Assembly: GCA_031216445.1 (NCBI GenBank)
Contig: CM062219.1
Location: forward strand, 14,917,001-14,981,000
Reading direction: 5' to 3'
DNA length: 64,000 bases
Source of the DNA: Lateolabrax maculatus
Taxonomy: Eukaryota > Chordata > Actinopteri > Acropomatiformes > Lateolabracidae
Shown here: piece by piece, positions 26,712 through 36,760 of the stretch
Layout: each line of letters starts with the position of its first letter
Numbering within the stretch: the stretch's first letter is position 1
Notes under the pieces: model-generated
What the model was told of the DNA's origin: nothing
The model's input: only the letters and a program-made list of their open reading frames with translations
Databases searched by the model: none
Made by a program: the position numbers and the translations under genes

Positions 26712-26771
<60 letters not shown>
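26675..26771. repeat. (TG)n microsatellite, the longest in the window
   Basis: Nearly 97 bases of TG with one interruption (GAGTGTGTACGTGTATG, about 26704-26720). Long alternating TG tracts are able to adopt left-handed DNA and are usually polymorphic in length. Confidence 0.92.
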
Positions 26772-26773
<2 letters not shown>

Positions 26774-27441
26774 TGCAAATGAATCAATATTGATGAGAGC
26801 AGGCTGGTTTCTATTACCTATTTAATTATCCTCCATCAAACAAACATGATAGCACCTTGAGATCACTTAGACCGCGGTCCTTCACATATACACACACACA
26901 CACACTCCCTTACACACATACAGAGAGTGAACAAAAGTGCGTGGTCACTTCTACTATCACAAAAAAATAGAATCAAGGTCACCAAAACAAAGAAAAACAC
27001 AAATGCATTCACAAAAAAACAAAGATAGCCAGTTCTTTAATTAACCCTATTTCCTGACCTTTAAGTGGAGAACAGACTGTAAAAAAAGGTAACAAATTAG
27101 GCCAATTAAGTGAGACAGTCTTATTTGATTTATTTCATTTAATTATACAAATGGCCAGTTTTAATGTCATTGGTTAAGGAATTGCAAGTATGTGCTGCCA
27201 CTGACCTCATGTCGGCTCAAGCATCATGAGGCACAAAGCTTTGTTTATGCCTGTAACAAAGCAGCTGAGCAGTTTTTGTCCACTGTGGCATAAATGATGA
27301 CGACTGTCTGGTTGATATCGAAATATTTATACAGATGATGACTTGTCAACAAAAAAAAAACAAACAAAACAAGCCATTTGGATGCCGCAGCTGGAAAAGA
27401 GCAACATGGTCGCAGCAGAGTCTGACAGACAGCTGTGAGAA

Positions 27442-27486
27442 GTGTGTGTGTGTGTGTGTGTGTGTCTTCTGGTGTCTGATTAGGCT

Positions 27487-27533
<47 letters not shown>
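27442..27533. repeat. Compound (TG)n ... (TC)n microsatellite
   Basis: A TG tract (27442-27465) and a TC tract (27489-27533) are separated by 23 bases. The open frames here read as polyserine/leucine or arginine/glutamate and are artefacts. Confidence 0.9.
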
Positions 27534-27545
<12 letters not shown>

Positions 27546-28509
27546 CTGGCATGATTACATAACCAGAGATCTGCAGTGAAATCTGTGTGTGTTGTGTGTG
27601 TACAGTATGCGCATGCAATTGGGAGCAGGTTTTTGTATTATGTGACTCAGTGCGTGTGTGTGACCTAGAAACGTCGAACAGTCTCTCATGGCTTCATTAG
27701 GGCATAAACCGAAAGTTCAGAATCTATAACCTTCAAATTATCAGCCTGCTCGCCCTCTGCAAGTGTGTGTATGTGTGTGTATGTTTTATGGAGTTGTTTT
27801 TGCTCACTTTTTCCTATTTTTCTTATATATTGTCATACCAAGCTTCTCATAGTTTTCTTTTTGTCTTATTGTCTTACTTCTTTCCGTTAACTTTTTCTCA
27901 TTTTGCCCTTATGGAGCTGCGAAGTGGGAGGAGCTGCTGGTTTTGAAAGTATTTTTTCCCCACTCTGAAGTTTTTTAATGATGTCCTCAATGTTCCTCAA
28001 GACAGAAACACAAGGGTCTCCTAGATAACTTAAAGATGCTATAAGTTCACGTTACGGCCACCAGTTTTCATTATTTCCACTAATTTCTGAGTTGTGTTTC
28101 CTTCATACCGGGGCCTCAAATGCAACAATCATTGTCAGTGTGGTGTAAATTCCTTGCATGTGAAAACCGTAAATTTTATTCTGATTGTGATAGCATCATT
28201 TGACACCTGTTGCACACACCAAGCGTGCCATATAGACCAGACAGAAGAAGTACTCAAGGTACAGCTGCATGAATATGCCAAACTGGGGATTGAATATGAT
28301 AAAATAGTTGCTTTTTTGTGAGAGTTACCGCGTGTAGACAGTGACACATTCTGACACGAGTTGTTGTATGTTAAGGAAACAGTGGCTGCGTTCTTTGTCA
28401 TTGCCCTTAGAACGATCCATAAAAGTGTAGTTTTAAAAGTTTTATGATCTGAAGCACCTATCAGCTGTGAAAAATCACCATTCAAAAGTATTTATGATAC
28501 AAGTATTTA

Positions 28510-28695
28510 CACAGTTATTGGGATTAGGCACAAAAAAAACACTTGGTTGGGGTTATAGAAACATCATGGTTTGGGTTAAAACATTACATTAAGACTTAAG
28601 GTTACTGGACCTTCATCGTCATGGTTACAATAATAACCATTTGGTTAAGGTCAGAAAACAGCTGCAGTCATGGTTAGAAGAAACCAAAAGTTGTC
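28510..28695. repeat. Probable dispersed repeat with GGTTAAGG-type motifs
   Basis: Includes CACTTGGTTGGGGTTATAGA, ATCATGGTTTGGGTTAAAA and TGGTTAAGGTCAGAAAA. This wording is familiar from a dispersed element in percomorph genomes; recognition is from memory. No coding capacity is seen. Confidence 0.35.
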
Positions 28696-29752
28696 AGTAC
28701 GGCAACTGAGAACAAATAGCGGTCTCAAGTGTTGAAGTCAGAAGTCCCATCCATCCGCCCCGACCTCCCCCCCCCTCTGTGGAATTGGTGGCTCTTAATC
28801 AACATCACCTGACTTCCTCCTCTGCACCTGACAGACAAGAGTCATAATCCCTACTGCCGCTGGAGGGCTTCGTCACCTGAACATAAACATATGTAGTTCT
28901 GGGGAGTTTGCTGAAATGACTGATGATGTCTTGTTCCTTGGGAGGACTGTCTCGTCATGTGCCGCCGGTGCGTGCTGCCCTTGGGTCACCAATGCTACAG
29001 AAAAAGCTAGTCAGGGGGGGGAATCAGAGCTTTTGCAGATTCCAAATGCTTCCTTGTGGCAGCTGGAAACAAAACTGCCGAATTCACCCAAAATTGAAGC
29101 AGAGTAGGGATTTGGCAGCAACTGACCTCCTCGGTACATGGAGAAGGGAAAACAGTTCCGAGAGCCGAAAAACTAAAGCAACACTTTATTGTGAGTTGCA
29201 TCAGGGTCATTATCATCCAAAATTGACCCAGAATCTGAAAGTGAACTTATTGCATGTGTATTTTCTAACACAGTTGCTCCTATTTTGTACTGTAGAGTCA
29301 TCCAGGAGAGTTTCGTACCTTTCCAGGCTTTGGAAGTGTACCAATGCCAGTCACCTAACACTGTCTATGCAGAAAATGAACAGGACTTTTACTGCTGGAA
29401 CTCCACAGTAGATGCCTCTATAATGGAGATAAGGAAGGTAGTACGGCAGAGTTATCAGTTCCAGGTCCTACACACAGGACCACTGCAGCGTTTCACCACC
29501 TCTCTCTCACTCGCCCTTCACTTTCTTTCCTCCTTTGCTGAGTCCCGCCTCATCACCTCTTTTTCTCCCTTCCCACTCCTCTAGCTCTCTCTCATCTTTC
29601 TCCCCCCCCCTGCTGCTGCATCTTCTCCCCCTCTCTACCTCTCTTCCCCTCCTCCCCACATGTCTGTCTGTTCGAAACTGGAGCAACGTCTTAATCGAGG
29701 CTCGGAGACGTGACGGGAATTTCTAAGCAACCCCTGCTCTGCAGTACAGACA

Positions 29753-29755
<3 letters not shown>

Positions 29756-29786
<31 letters not shown>
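29756..29786. repeat. (CA)n microsatellite
   Basis: About 30 bases of AC repeats, flanked by related ACAAACAC variants. Confidence 0.85.
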
Positions 29787-29791
<5 letters not shown>

Positions 29792-30078
29792 AAACACAAA
29801 AACACACACATTCTGCTTGGCAGCCAATTAACAGCCTGCGATCCAACGCCAAAGGAATAACTGCATGTTGATGAGCTGGCGGCTCTACGCGTGTGTGTCT
29901 ATGTGTTCGTGTGTGTTTGTGATGAGCTGGTGGCCGTCAGAAGCACTTACACAGATAGAAGGATATCTCTTTTATGTGTTCAGGGGAAAGAGGGGGATTA
30001 TGGCGCATTAAAAACCATCACCGTGAGGGACAAACTAAGACAGGAACAAGGAAGTGCGAGTTTGTGCCCGAAATTCTC

Positions 30079-30079
<1 letters not shown>

Positions 30080-30123
<44 letters not shown>

Positions 30124-30269
30124 GTGTCTTCGATGCCGTCCCGGAAGCTTCAAACTATGTGTGCGTTTGTGCGTACAAGCAGCATTAGGAGAACAATGCG
30201 GGTGATTTACATGGAGCTGAGTCTTGCTTTCTCCTCCTCATCCTCCTCCTCCTCCTCCTCCTCATCCTT
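30080..30269. repeat. (TG)n and (TCC)n microsatellites
   Basis: A TG tract at 30080-30118 and a TCC trinucleotide tract at 30230-30269, separated by about 110 bases of unique sequence. The serine- and proline-rich open frames over the TCC tract are artefacts. Confidence 0.88.
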
Positions 30270-31218
30270 CCTCTATTTTTGTTACCTTTCGTTCTTCTCA
30301 GCCTCCTCGCTTCTATCCTGCCTTCACTTTAGGGAGTTCATCCAAAGGTGAACGCCTAACAAAACATAATGTATCTCTCCCCCCTCAAAAAACTCATACA
30401 TTCTCTTTATATGTCAAAAATATTGACACCAGCCTTGACACAATATCCCCGAGCAGCAAAGCGCTGTGTTTGCCAGTCCAGGTTTCATCATCCATCCTTG
30501 TTTTTTTGCGAGACAGAATGTGTTGAAAAGAAGACTGTGGGTTTAAATCCTGCCGTCTGTGTTGTTGTTGTTGCCCTACTTCTCTGCACAGTCCTCCATA
30601 TCAGTCTTTTCTGTACACTCTCTGGATAAATAAATAAAACACTGGCAGATGAAAAGTGTAAACTACTATTAACAGGTGAATAAAATCATATTCAGTTCTC
30701 AATCACAGCACATTAGAGAGAATTCATTGAGAATAACTCATCTGTTAAGTGGATTGTCCCCCCTTTTAAGTAAAAATCTTTCTCTGTGTTTCTGTTTAAC
30801 TTTTTGTTTTACGCTTCTGCATCCAGATAAGGTCTTTCACATCATGATCTCTTTTCACAAGGGAGATATGACCTGGGCAGGAGCATGTAGTCAGTTTATT
30901 ATGATCGCTTAATGCATAATAGCTTCATTAAGGTTGTGTTGTTCACTTTTGATCAAAACTAAAATCAGTATGTCACACAAATAAATTAGAATGAATGGAC
31001 AGCACAAATTAACATTTACAATATTAATTAGAAACTCTGTATAATCATAGGGAGCAATGTACATGTGAGACTTTTTTCATGTAGCCTACGCTCATAAATG
31101 AATTTAGTCTTTTGTTAAACTAGGATGACAACTAGTGGCAAAGTGCTGAGATAGCAGGAAAGTTGTTGCTGAGGTTGGAGGATAATTCTAATGGTGAATG
31201 TTTTTGCAGGGGAAGGTT

Positions 31219-31232
31219 GCCATCTAGTGGCG
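31219..31232 (-). promoter_or_regulatory. Candidate CTCF binding motif
   Basis: GCCATCTAGTGGCG fits the reverse complement of the CTCF core (GCC M Y CT R S TGG Y) at every position. A weaker copy (ACAACTAGTGGC, about 31130-31141) lies 90 bases upstream in the same orientation. Both sit just left of the hsp30 repeat unit. The sequence match is direct; occupancy is inference. Confidence 0.45.
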
Positions 31233-31836
31233 ACATGTGTAAATGCAGGGAAGGATCAGAGGAAACTATGTGCAGAACATAAAAGGTTTGGACAATCTCA
31301 TGCTGGATTATTAAACAACACTGTGTTTCATCTGATAAACTCAAAATACTTAACATTCACTGAAGGGGCTGTCTCTCATGGATTCCAGCTTTTCCTCAAA
31401 AGTAGCTGTTGGCAGGGTGATTGCAGTATTCACCAGATTTCTGTCCTGATCTGTGGATCTATTAATGACAGAAGTAAAAAATATGTCTATTAAAAAGGTT
31501 ATTCACTGACATGTTGTAATGTTAACTACGTTAATTTAATTCCCCATTTACTTCTTTCTTCAAGTCAAAGGAACATAATGACTAACCTTTTATTATCGCC
31601 CATCTTTGACATTTAACCAATTTTGAAATTTTTCTCAATTTCTGGGAAAATAACTCTACTGCAAAATACAGAGAGAGAGAGATAGTGAGACATATTCAAA
31701 GATAAAAATACATAATAGAGTGTTGATTCTGACAATGAAATGTAGATTAGCAGACGGCATTAACAGATTATCTTTACATATAATCATCTAACAGAAAGGT
31801 TCCTGAGGACACTCAACTCTTCATTTGTATTGATAA

Positions 31837-31944
31837 GAAACTTCCTGATCACACAGGAATGGTCATGATGTGATGACATCAGGACTCCTGAGTAACAGCT
31901 CCACCCAGTGGAGAGCTGTGGTAACCACAGGAAAGTTCCTGAAC
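31837..31944 (+). promoter_or_regulatory. Heat-shock elements of hsp30 copy 1
   Basis: A perfect three-unit element GGAAAGTTCCTGAAC (GAA-nn-TTC-nn-GAA) lies at 31930-31944, about 140 bases before the start codon. A distal GAAACTTCCTGAT at 31837-31849 adds GAA-nn-TTC. Such elements bind trimeric HSF1, so stress induction is expected. No clear TATA box was seen between the proximal element and the start codon. Confidence 0.75.
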
Positions 31945-32083
31945 ACTCTGGAGCTCCTCCAGTTAGAGTAGAAAAGCTGGGACAGTCCCACTGCTGAGAC
32001 AGAAAGCAACACAGAAGAGAACAGACACTTCAACAGAGTTTCATCTCACAACAAGAGGACTCAACTCTGAACACACAGTGGAG

Positions 32084-32707
32084 ATGCTGTGCTCTCATGG
32101 ATTCCAGTCTGCCCTCAGTCCTTTCATGGACTTCTACTGGCCTGTACGCAGTCTGTGGCCAGAGGTCAAACCTCTGCTCTACCAGCAGGATCTACTGCAG
32201 ACAACCCTGCAGGAGCTCCGCAGCAGCCTGGAGCTGATGGACAAACTTCAACACCAGGTCCCGGAGGAGACGGAGCCTTTCCAAACCAGTGTGGCCGTGC
32301 GACCAGTCTCCTACCAGCTGGAGACAGAGGCAGAGCACTTTGGCCTGACCCTGGACACTCGAGGCTTTTCCCCAGAGGAGCTGTCTGTCAGGCAGGTGGG
32401 CAGGAAGCTGAGAGTCAGCGGGAAGACAGAGAAGAAGCAGGAGGACGAGAAAGGCTCCTACTCTTACAGACGCCAGGAGTTCAGACAGGAGTTTGATCTG
32501 CCTGAAGGGCTGAACCCCGAAGCCCTCACCTGCTGCCTGGCTCCAGACGGGAAGCTCCACATCCAGGCGGCCAGAGCTCCATGTGTGGAGGAGGCTGAGA
32601 GAGAGCCGACTATCAAGAGGAGCTCGGAGGAGGAAACCCAGCAGAGTGTGTGTCCACAGACAGAAGGCAGCAGCACAGAGACAGACAGCAGCACAGGACA
32701 CACCTGA
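32084..32707 (+). CDS. hsp30: HSP30-type small heat-shock protein, copy 1
   Basis: Intronless gene of 207 residues. The start is the ATG at 32084: the in-frame GTG six bases upstream is not a plausible eukaryotic start. The N-terminal region (residues 1-80) has FYWPVRSLWPEV and a leucine-rich helix. An alpha-crystallin domain follows at about 82-166: FGLTLDTRGFSPEELSVR, GRKLRVSGK, FRQEFDLPEGLNPEALTC and LAPDGKLHIQA. The hydrophilic Ser/Glu/Thr-rich tail lacks an obvious I-x-I/V motif. Small heat-shock proteins form oligomers that hold unfolding proteins in the cytosol; the HSP30 branch is strongly heat-inducible in fish and amphibians. This copy differs from the other two by Phe instead of Leu at residue 14. 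AATAAA follows at 32821. Confidence 0.9.
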   Translation: MLCSHGFQSALSPFMDFYWPVRSLWPEVKPLLYQQDLLQTTLQELRSSLELMDKLQHQVPEETEPFQTSVAVRPVSYQLETEAEHFGLTLDTRGFSPEELSVRQVGRKLRVSGKTEKKQEDEKGSYSYRRQEFRQEFDLPEGLNPEALTCCLAPDGKLHIQAARAPCVEEAEREPTIKRSSEEETQQSVCPQTEGSSTETDSSTGHT

Positions 32708-32820
32708 AGACATGGACTCATCTACATGTTGTAACAATGTATAGATATTGTTTTATACAAGTGTTAAATCAGTTAATGATGATTACATGTGCTTTTTAAT
32801 GTTTATTATTAAACATATTC

Positions 32821-32826
32821 AATAAA
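32821..32826 (+). terminator. Polyadenylation signal of hsp30 copy 1
   Basis: AATAAA 114 bases after the stop codon in an AT-rich flank. The inverted copy carries the same signal at the mirror position (35879-35884). Confidence 0.6.
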
Positions 32827-32829
32827 TAT

Positions 32830-33700
32830 ATAAAAAATTTAACTTACTTATTTCATTGTATTTTTATATTCTTCGCCACAGATAATGTATATTTCTGTAG
32901 GTTTAAAAACAAAACTTGTAATGACCGATGATCCAGTTTATACTGAACATGAATCTATCACTTCAAATAAAATGATCAAACAGCCTGATAAATTAAGTTG
33001 TTGTGCCAATGTATGCTTATATAAAATGTGTTCTCTAATTTGATGATTATATGTACTTTTTAATAAATGTGCTTCAATTGAAATCATGTTTTTCTTCTGC
33101 TTTTAAAAAAATGATTTTCTTCTGCACGTATATCCTATATTTAAATTATGAAAATATAATTACAATACATCCAATATACATCACATTTAGATATTTTATT
33201 TCATGATTCATTACATATGCATATATTGTTAATGCTTAACAGAGACAGGACGCATTCTGCACAATTTAAACTTTCATAAATTATAAATCACACTTCTAAT
33301 CCTCCTACGTGAAAAGATTATCTAAATGAAAATGATTTTTAGGGAATAGAAAAGGTTGGAATTTAAAACATGATTCATTATCTTAAGCACATAAAGCAAA
33401 TCAAATAAATTGTCACATTTGTCCATAAATTTAATATTACATTATCATTCAAACCCTCACCATTTAAAGGTCAAACCCTAGGAAGTGTCCTTTCTACTAT
33501 TTAATGTTTTATTAGCTTTTTTTTAAGACAAGCCTTACTTGTGGCAAAAATAAACAAAATAATAATTGAATGTTAGTAATAAAAAAGTTGAAACAAAACA
33601 TAGTGTAAGTTTCAATACATTTATTGACCATACCTAAACAAATGAAAAAACAATGTATCATTTAACACTAGTGTAACACTTAAAACAATAACTTTACCTT
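32830..33700. other. AT-rich 3' flank of hsp30 copy 1
   Basis: Very AT-rich and non-coding, with no exon seen. It is present in inverted orientation at about 35063-35870. Differences between the two flanks (about 2% by eye in the proximal 230 bases, plus indels) are more frequent than between the coding regions. Confidence 0.75.
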
Positions 33701-33705
33701 ACTAC

Positions 33706-33798
33706 AACATGTAGATGAGTCCATGTCTTCAGGTGTGTCCTGTGCTGCTGTCTGTCTCTGTGCTGCTGCCTTCTGTCTGTGGACACACACTCTGCTGG
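33706..33798 (-). pseudogene. Remnant of an hsp30 gene 3' end (inverted)
   Basis: About 90 bases matching, in reverse, the last codons, TGA stop and first 3'UTR bases of the hsp30 genes (reverse of CAGAGTGTGTGTCCACAGAC onward). Homology ends abruptly at CTGCTGG (33798), where the upstream flank of copy 2 begins. No start or alpha-crystallin domain remains. It marks the junction of the inversion/duplication. Confidence 0.85.
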
Positions 33799-34136
33799 CT
33801 TTTATTCACTGACATTTTGTACTGTTTCCTTCATTCATTCAATGTCCCATTTACTACTTTCTTCAAGTCAAAAGAACACACTGACCCCTTTTACTATCTT
33901 TCATCTTCGATATTTTAAAACAAATTTGAAGCTTTTCACAATCTCTGGAATATAACTTTACTACAAAATACACACAGGGAGAGACACACATATTCAAATG
34001 TAAAAATACATAATAAAGTGTTGACTCTGACAATGACATGTAGATTAGCAGATGACATGAAGAGATTATCTTTACAAATTATCATCTAACAGAAAGGTTC
34101 CTGAGGACAGTCAACTCTTCACTTGTATTGATAAGA

Positions 34137-34243
34137 AACTTCCTGATCACACAGGAATGGTCATGATGTGATGACATCAGGACTCCTGAGTAACAGCTCC
34201 ACCCAGTGGAGAGCTGTGGTAACCACAGGAAAGTTCCTGAACA
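34137..34243 (+). promoter_or_regulatory. Heat-shock elements of hsp30 copy 2
   Basis: Same arrangement as copy 1: a distal GAAACTTCC motif near 34137 and the perfect GAA-nn-TTC-nn-GAA element at 34229-34241. The sequence from here to the start codon is identical to copy 1 as far as can be read. Confidence 0.75.
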
Positions 34244-34381
34244 CTCTGGAGCTCCTCCAGTTAGAGTAGAAAAGCTGGGACAGTCCCACTGCTGAGACAG
34301 AAAGCAACACAGAAGAGAACAGACACTTCAACAGAGTTTCATCTCACAACAAGAGGACTCAACTCTGAACACACAGTGGAG

Positions 34382-35005
34382 ATGCTGTGCTCTCATGGAT
34401 TCCAGTCTGCCCTCAGTCCTCTCATGGACTTCTACTGGCCTGTACGCAGTCTGTGGCCAGAGGTCAAACCTCTGCTCTACCAGCAGGATCTACTGCAGAC
34501 AACCCTGCAGGAGCTCCGCAGCAGCCTGGAGCTGATGGACAAACTTCAACACCAGGTCCCGGAGGAGACGGAGCCTTTCCAAACCAGTGTGGCCGTGCAA
34601 CCAGTCTCCTACCAGCTGGAGACAGAGGCAGAGCACTTTGGCCTGACCCTGGACACTCGAGGCTTTTCCCCAGAGGAGCTGTCTGTCAGGCAGGTGGGCA
34701 GGAAGCTGAGAGTCAGCGGGAAGACAGAGAAGAAGCAGGAGGACGAGAAAGGCTCCTACTCTTACAGACGCCAGGAGTTCAGACAGGAGTTTGATCTGCC
34801 TGAAGGGCTGAACCCCGAAGCCCTCACCTGCTGCCTGGCTCCAGACGGGAAGCTCCACATCCAGGCGGCCAGAGCTCCATGTGTGGAGGAGGCTGAGAGA
34901 GAGCCGACTATCAAGAGGAGCTCGGAGGAAGAAACCCAGCAGAGTGTGTGTCCACAGACAGAAGGCAGCAGCACAGAGACAGACAGCAGCACAGGACACA
35001 CCTGA
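34382..35005 (+). CDS. hsp30: HSP30-type small heat-shock protein, copy 2
   Basis: Intronless, 207 residues, same reading and alpha-crystallin domain (about 82-166) as copy 1. Start is the ATG at 34382. About three base differences from copy 1 were seen across 624 bases, two of which change residues (Leu at 14; Gln for Arg at residue 73 in VAVQPVSY). It lies 2.3 kb downstream of copy 1 in the same orientation with the same promoter, so co-induction by heat stress is expected. Its 3'UTR is short: after about 60 bases it runs into the inverted flank, which supplies AATAAA at 35102. The chaperone role is known for the family and inferred here. Confidence 0.9.
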   Translation: MLCSHGFQSALSPLMDFYWPVRSLWPEVKPLLYQQDLLQTTLQELRSSLELMDKLQHQVPEETEPFQTSVAVQPVSYQLETEAEHFGLTLDTRGFSPEELSVRQVGRKLRVSGKTEKKQEDEKGSYSYRRQEFRQEFDLPEGLNPEALTCCLAPDGKLHIQAARAPCVEEAEREPTIKRSSEEETQQSVCPQTEGSSTETDSSTGHT

Positions 35006-35101
35006 AGACATGGACTCACCTACATGTTGTAATAATGCATAGATATTGTTTTATACAAGTGTTAAATGATACATTGTTTTTTCATTTGTTTAGGTATGGT
35101 C

Positions 35102-35107
35102 AATAAA
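35102..35107 (+). terminator. Candidate polyadenylation signal of hsp30 copy 2
   Basis: AATAAA 97 bases after the stop codon, located in the inverted flank rather than in the original copy-1-type 3' flank. Copy 2 therefore appears to use a different 3' end from the other two copies. Confidence 0.5.
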
Positions 35108-35878
35108 TGTATTGAAACTTACACTATGTTTTGTTTCAACTTTTTTATTACAAACATTCAATTATTATTTTCTTTATTTTTGCCACAAGTAAGGCTTGTC
35201 TTAAAAAAAAGCTAATAAAACATTAAATAGTAGAAAGGACACTTCTTAGGGTTTGACCTTTAAATGGTGAGGGTTTGAATGATAATGTAATATTAAATTT
35301 ATGGACAAATGTCACAATTTATTTGATTTGCTTTATGTGCTTGAGATAATGAATCATGTTTTAAATTCCAACCTTTTCTATTCCCTAAAAATTATTTTCA
35401 TTTAGATAATCTTTTCATGTAGAAGGATTAGAAGTGTGATTTATAATTTATGAAAGTTTAAATTGTGCAGAATGCGTCCTGTCTCTGTTAAGCATTAACA
35501 ATATATGCATATGTAATGAATCATGAAATAAAATATATAAATATGATGTATATTGGATGTATTGTAATTATATTTTCATAATCTAAATATAGGATATACG
35601 TGCAGAAGAATATAATTTTTTTAAAAGCAGAAGAAAAACATGATTTCAATATAAGCACATTTATTCATATCTTATTAAAAATTACATATAATCATCAAAT
35701 TAGAAAACTAAATTTATCAGGCTGTTTGATCATTTTATTTGAAGTGATAGATTCATGTTCAGTATAAAGTGGATCATCGGTCATTACAAGTTTTGTTTTT
35801 AAACCTACAGAAATATACATTATCTGTGGCAAAGAATATAAAAATACAATGAAATAAGTAAGTTTAATTTTTTATATA

Positions 35879-35884
35879 TTTATT
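35879..35884 (-). terminator. Polyadenylation signal of hsp30 copy 3
   Basis: TTTATT on the + strand, i.e. AATAAA in the gene orientation, 114 bases beyond the stop codon. This is the mirror of the copy-1 signal. Confidence 0.6.
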
Positions 35885-35997
35885 GAATATGTTTAATAAT
35901 AAACATTAAAAAGCACATGTAATCATCATTAACTGATTTAACACTTGTATAAAACAATATCTATACATTGTTACAACATGTAGATGAGTCCATGTCT

Positions 35998-36621
35998 TCA
36001 GGTGTGTCCTGTGCTGCTGTCTGTCTCTGTGCTGCTGCCTTCTGTCTGTGGACACACACTCTGCTGGGTTTCCTCCTCCGAGCTCCTCTTGATAGTCGGC
36101 TCTCTCTCAGCCTCCTCCACACATGGAGCTCTGGCCGCCTGGATGTGGAGCTTCCCGTCTGGAGCCAGGCAGCAGGTGAGGGCTTCGGGGTTCAGCCCTT
36201 CAGGCAGATCAAACTCCTGTCTGAACTCCTGGCGTCTGTAAGAGTAGGAGCCTTTCTCGTCCTCCTGCTTCTTCTCTGTCTTCCCGCTGACTCTCAGCTT
36301 CCTGCCCACCTGCCTGACAGACAGCTCCTCTGGGGAAAAGCCTCGAGTGTCCAGGGTCAGGCCAAAGTGCTCTGCCTCTGTCTCCAGCTGGTAGGAGACT
36401 GGTCGCACGGCCACACTGGTTTGGAAAGGCTCCGTCTCCTCCGGGACCTGGTGTTGAAGTTTGTCCATCAGCTCCAGGCTGCTGCGGAGCTCCTGCAGGG
36501 TTGTCTGCAGTAGATCCTGCTGGTAGAGCAGAGGTTTGACCTCTGGCCACAGACTGCGTACAGGCCAGTAGAAGTCCATGAGAGGACTGAGGGCAGACTG
36601 GAATCCATGAGAGCACAGCAT
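35998..36621 (-). CDS. hsp30: HSP30-type small heat-shock protein, copy 3 (inverted)
   Basis: Intronless, 207 residues on the minus strand; the start is the ATG read from 36621. The protein equals copy 1 except Leu at residue 14, and at the DNA level about one difference was seen in 624 bases. The same alpha-crystallin domain, cysteine pair in ALTCCLAPDG and Ser/Glu-rich tail are present. It faces copy 2 tail-to-tail and is the outer gene of the palindrome. The proximal promoter with the perfect heat-shock element is kept, but the arm ends 195 bases upstream, so the distal element of copies 1 and 2 is lost. The chaperone role is inferred from the family. Confidence 0.9.
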   Translation of the reverse strand: MLCSHGFQSALSPLMDFYWPVRSLWPEVKPLLYQQDLLQTTLQELRSSLELMDKLQHQVPEETEPFQTSVAVRPVSYQLETEAEHFGLTLDTRGFSPEELSVRQVGRKLRVSGKTEKKQEDEKGSYSYRRQEFRQEFDLPEGLNPEALTCCLAPDGKLHIQAARAPCVEEAEREPTIKRSSEEETQQSVCPQTEGSSTETDSSTGHT

Positions 36622-36760
36622 CTCCACTGTGTGTTCAGAGTTGAGTCCTCTTGTTGTGAGATGAAACTCTGTTGAAGTGTCTGTTCTCTTCTGTGTTGCT
36701 TTCTGTCTCAGCAGTGGGACTGTCCCAGCTTTTCTACTCTAACTGGAGGAGCTCCAGAGT

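Larger units (their letters stand above)
15716..31500. other. Gene-poor intergenic region
   Basis: About 16 kb in which no exon or intronless gene was recognised on either strand. The longest open frames (for example 23276-23809 minus and 28923-29411 plus) are made of CA/TG repeats or show no domain-like composition. Content is AT-rich unique sequence, microsatellites, probable dispersed repeats (about 25.63 kb and 28.51 kb) and a CTCF-type motif at the right edge. Confidence 0.6.
31501..32768 (+). repeat. Direct repeat unit 1 (hsp30 copy 1 with upstream flank)
   Basis: Homologous, in the same orientation, to 33804-35066. The first 330 bases have visibly diverged (substitutions and indels). 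From about 31831 onward, covering the distal HSE, promoter, 5'UTR and CDS, the two units are almost identical. Homology stops shortly after the stop codon, where the 3' flanks switch to unrelated order. Confidence 0.88.
31882..33798 (+). repeat. Left arm of the hsp30 imperfect palindrome
   Basis: This segment (proximal promoter, hsp30 copy 1, 3' flank and the inverted gene-end remnant) is the reverse complement of 34936-36823, with a few substitutions and indels. One indel removes about 35 bases near 33000 from the right arm. Arms are about 1.9 kb and the spacer about 1.14 kb. Arm ends were placed by eye where matching stops. Confidence 0.88.
33804..35066 (+). repeat. Direct repeat unit 2 (hsp30 copy 2 with upstream flank)
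   Basis: Second member of the direct repeat with 31501-32768. It begins with the shared ATTCACTGACAT and ends just after GTGTTAAAT, where it joins the inverted flank. Confidence 0.88.

Noticed and set aside
28923..29411. 162-aa plus-strand open frame
   Set aside because: No domain, no signal peptide, no splice context, and composition like non-coding DNA. Kept as intergenic.
32078..32083. Extension of the hsp30 proteins by two residues upstream of the ATG
   Set aside because: The upstream codon is GTG, not ATG. The first ATG (32084, and likewise 34382 and 36621) is the natural start.
32192..32737. Long minus-strand open frames (173-181 aa) opposite all three hsp30 genes
   Set aside because: They are shadows of the GC-rich, codon-biased hsp30 coding strand and repeat wherever the gene repeats. 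They show no family similarity or promoter.
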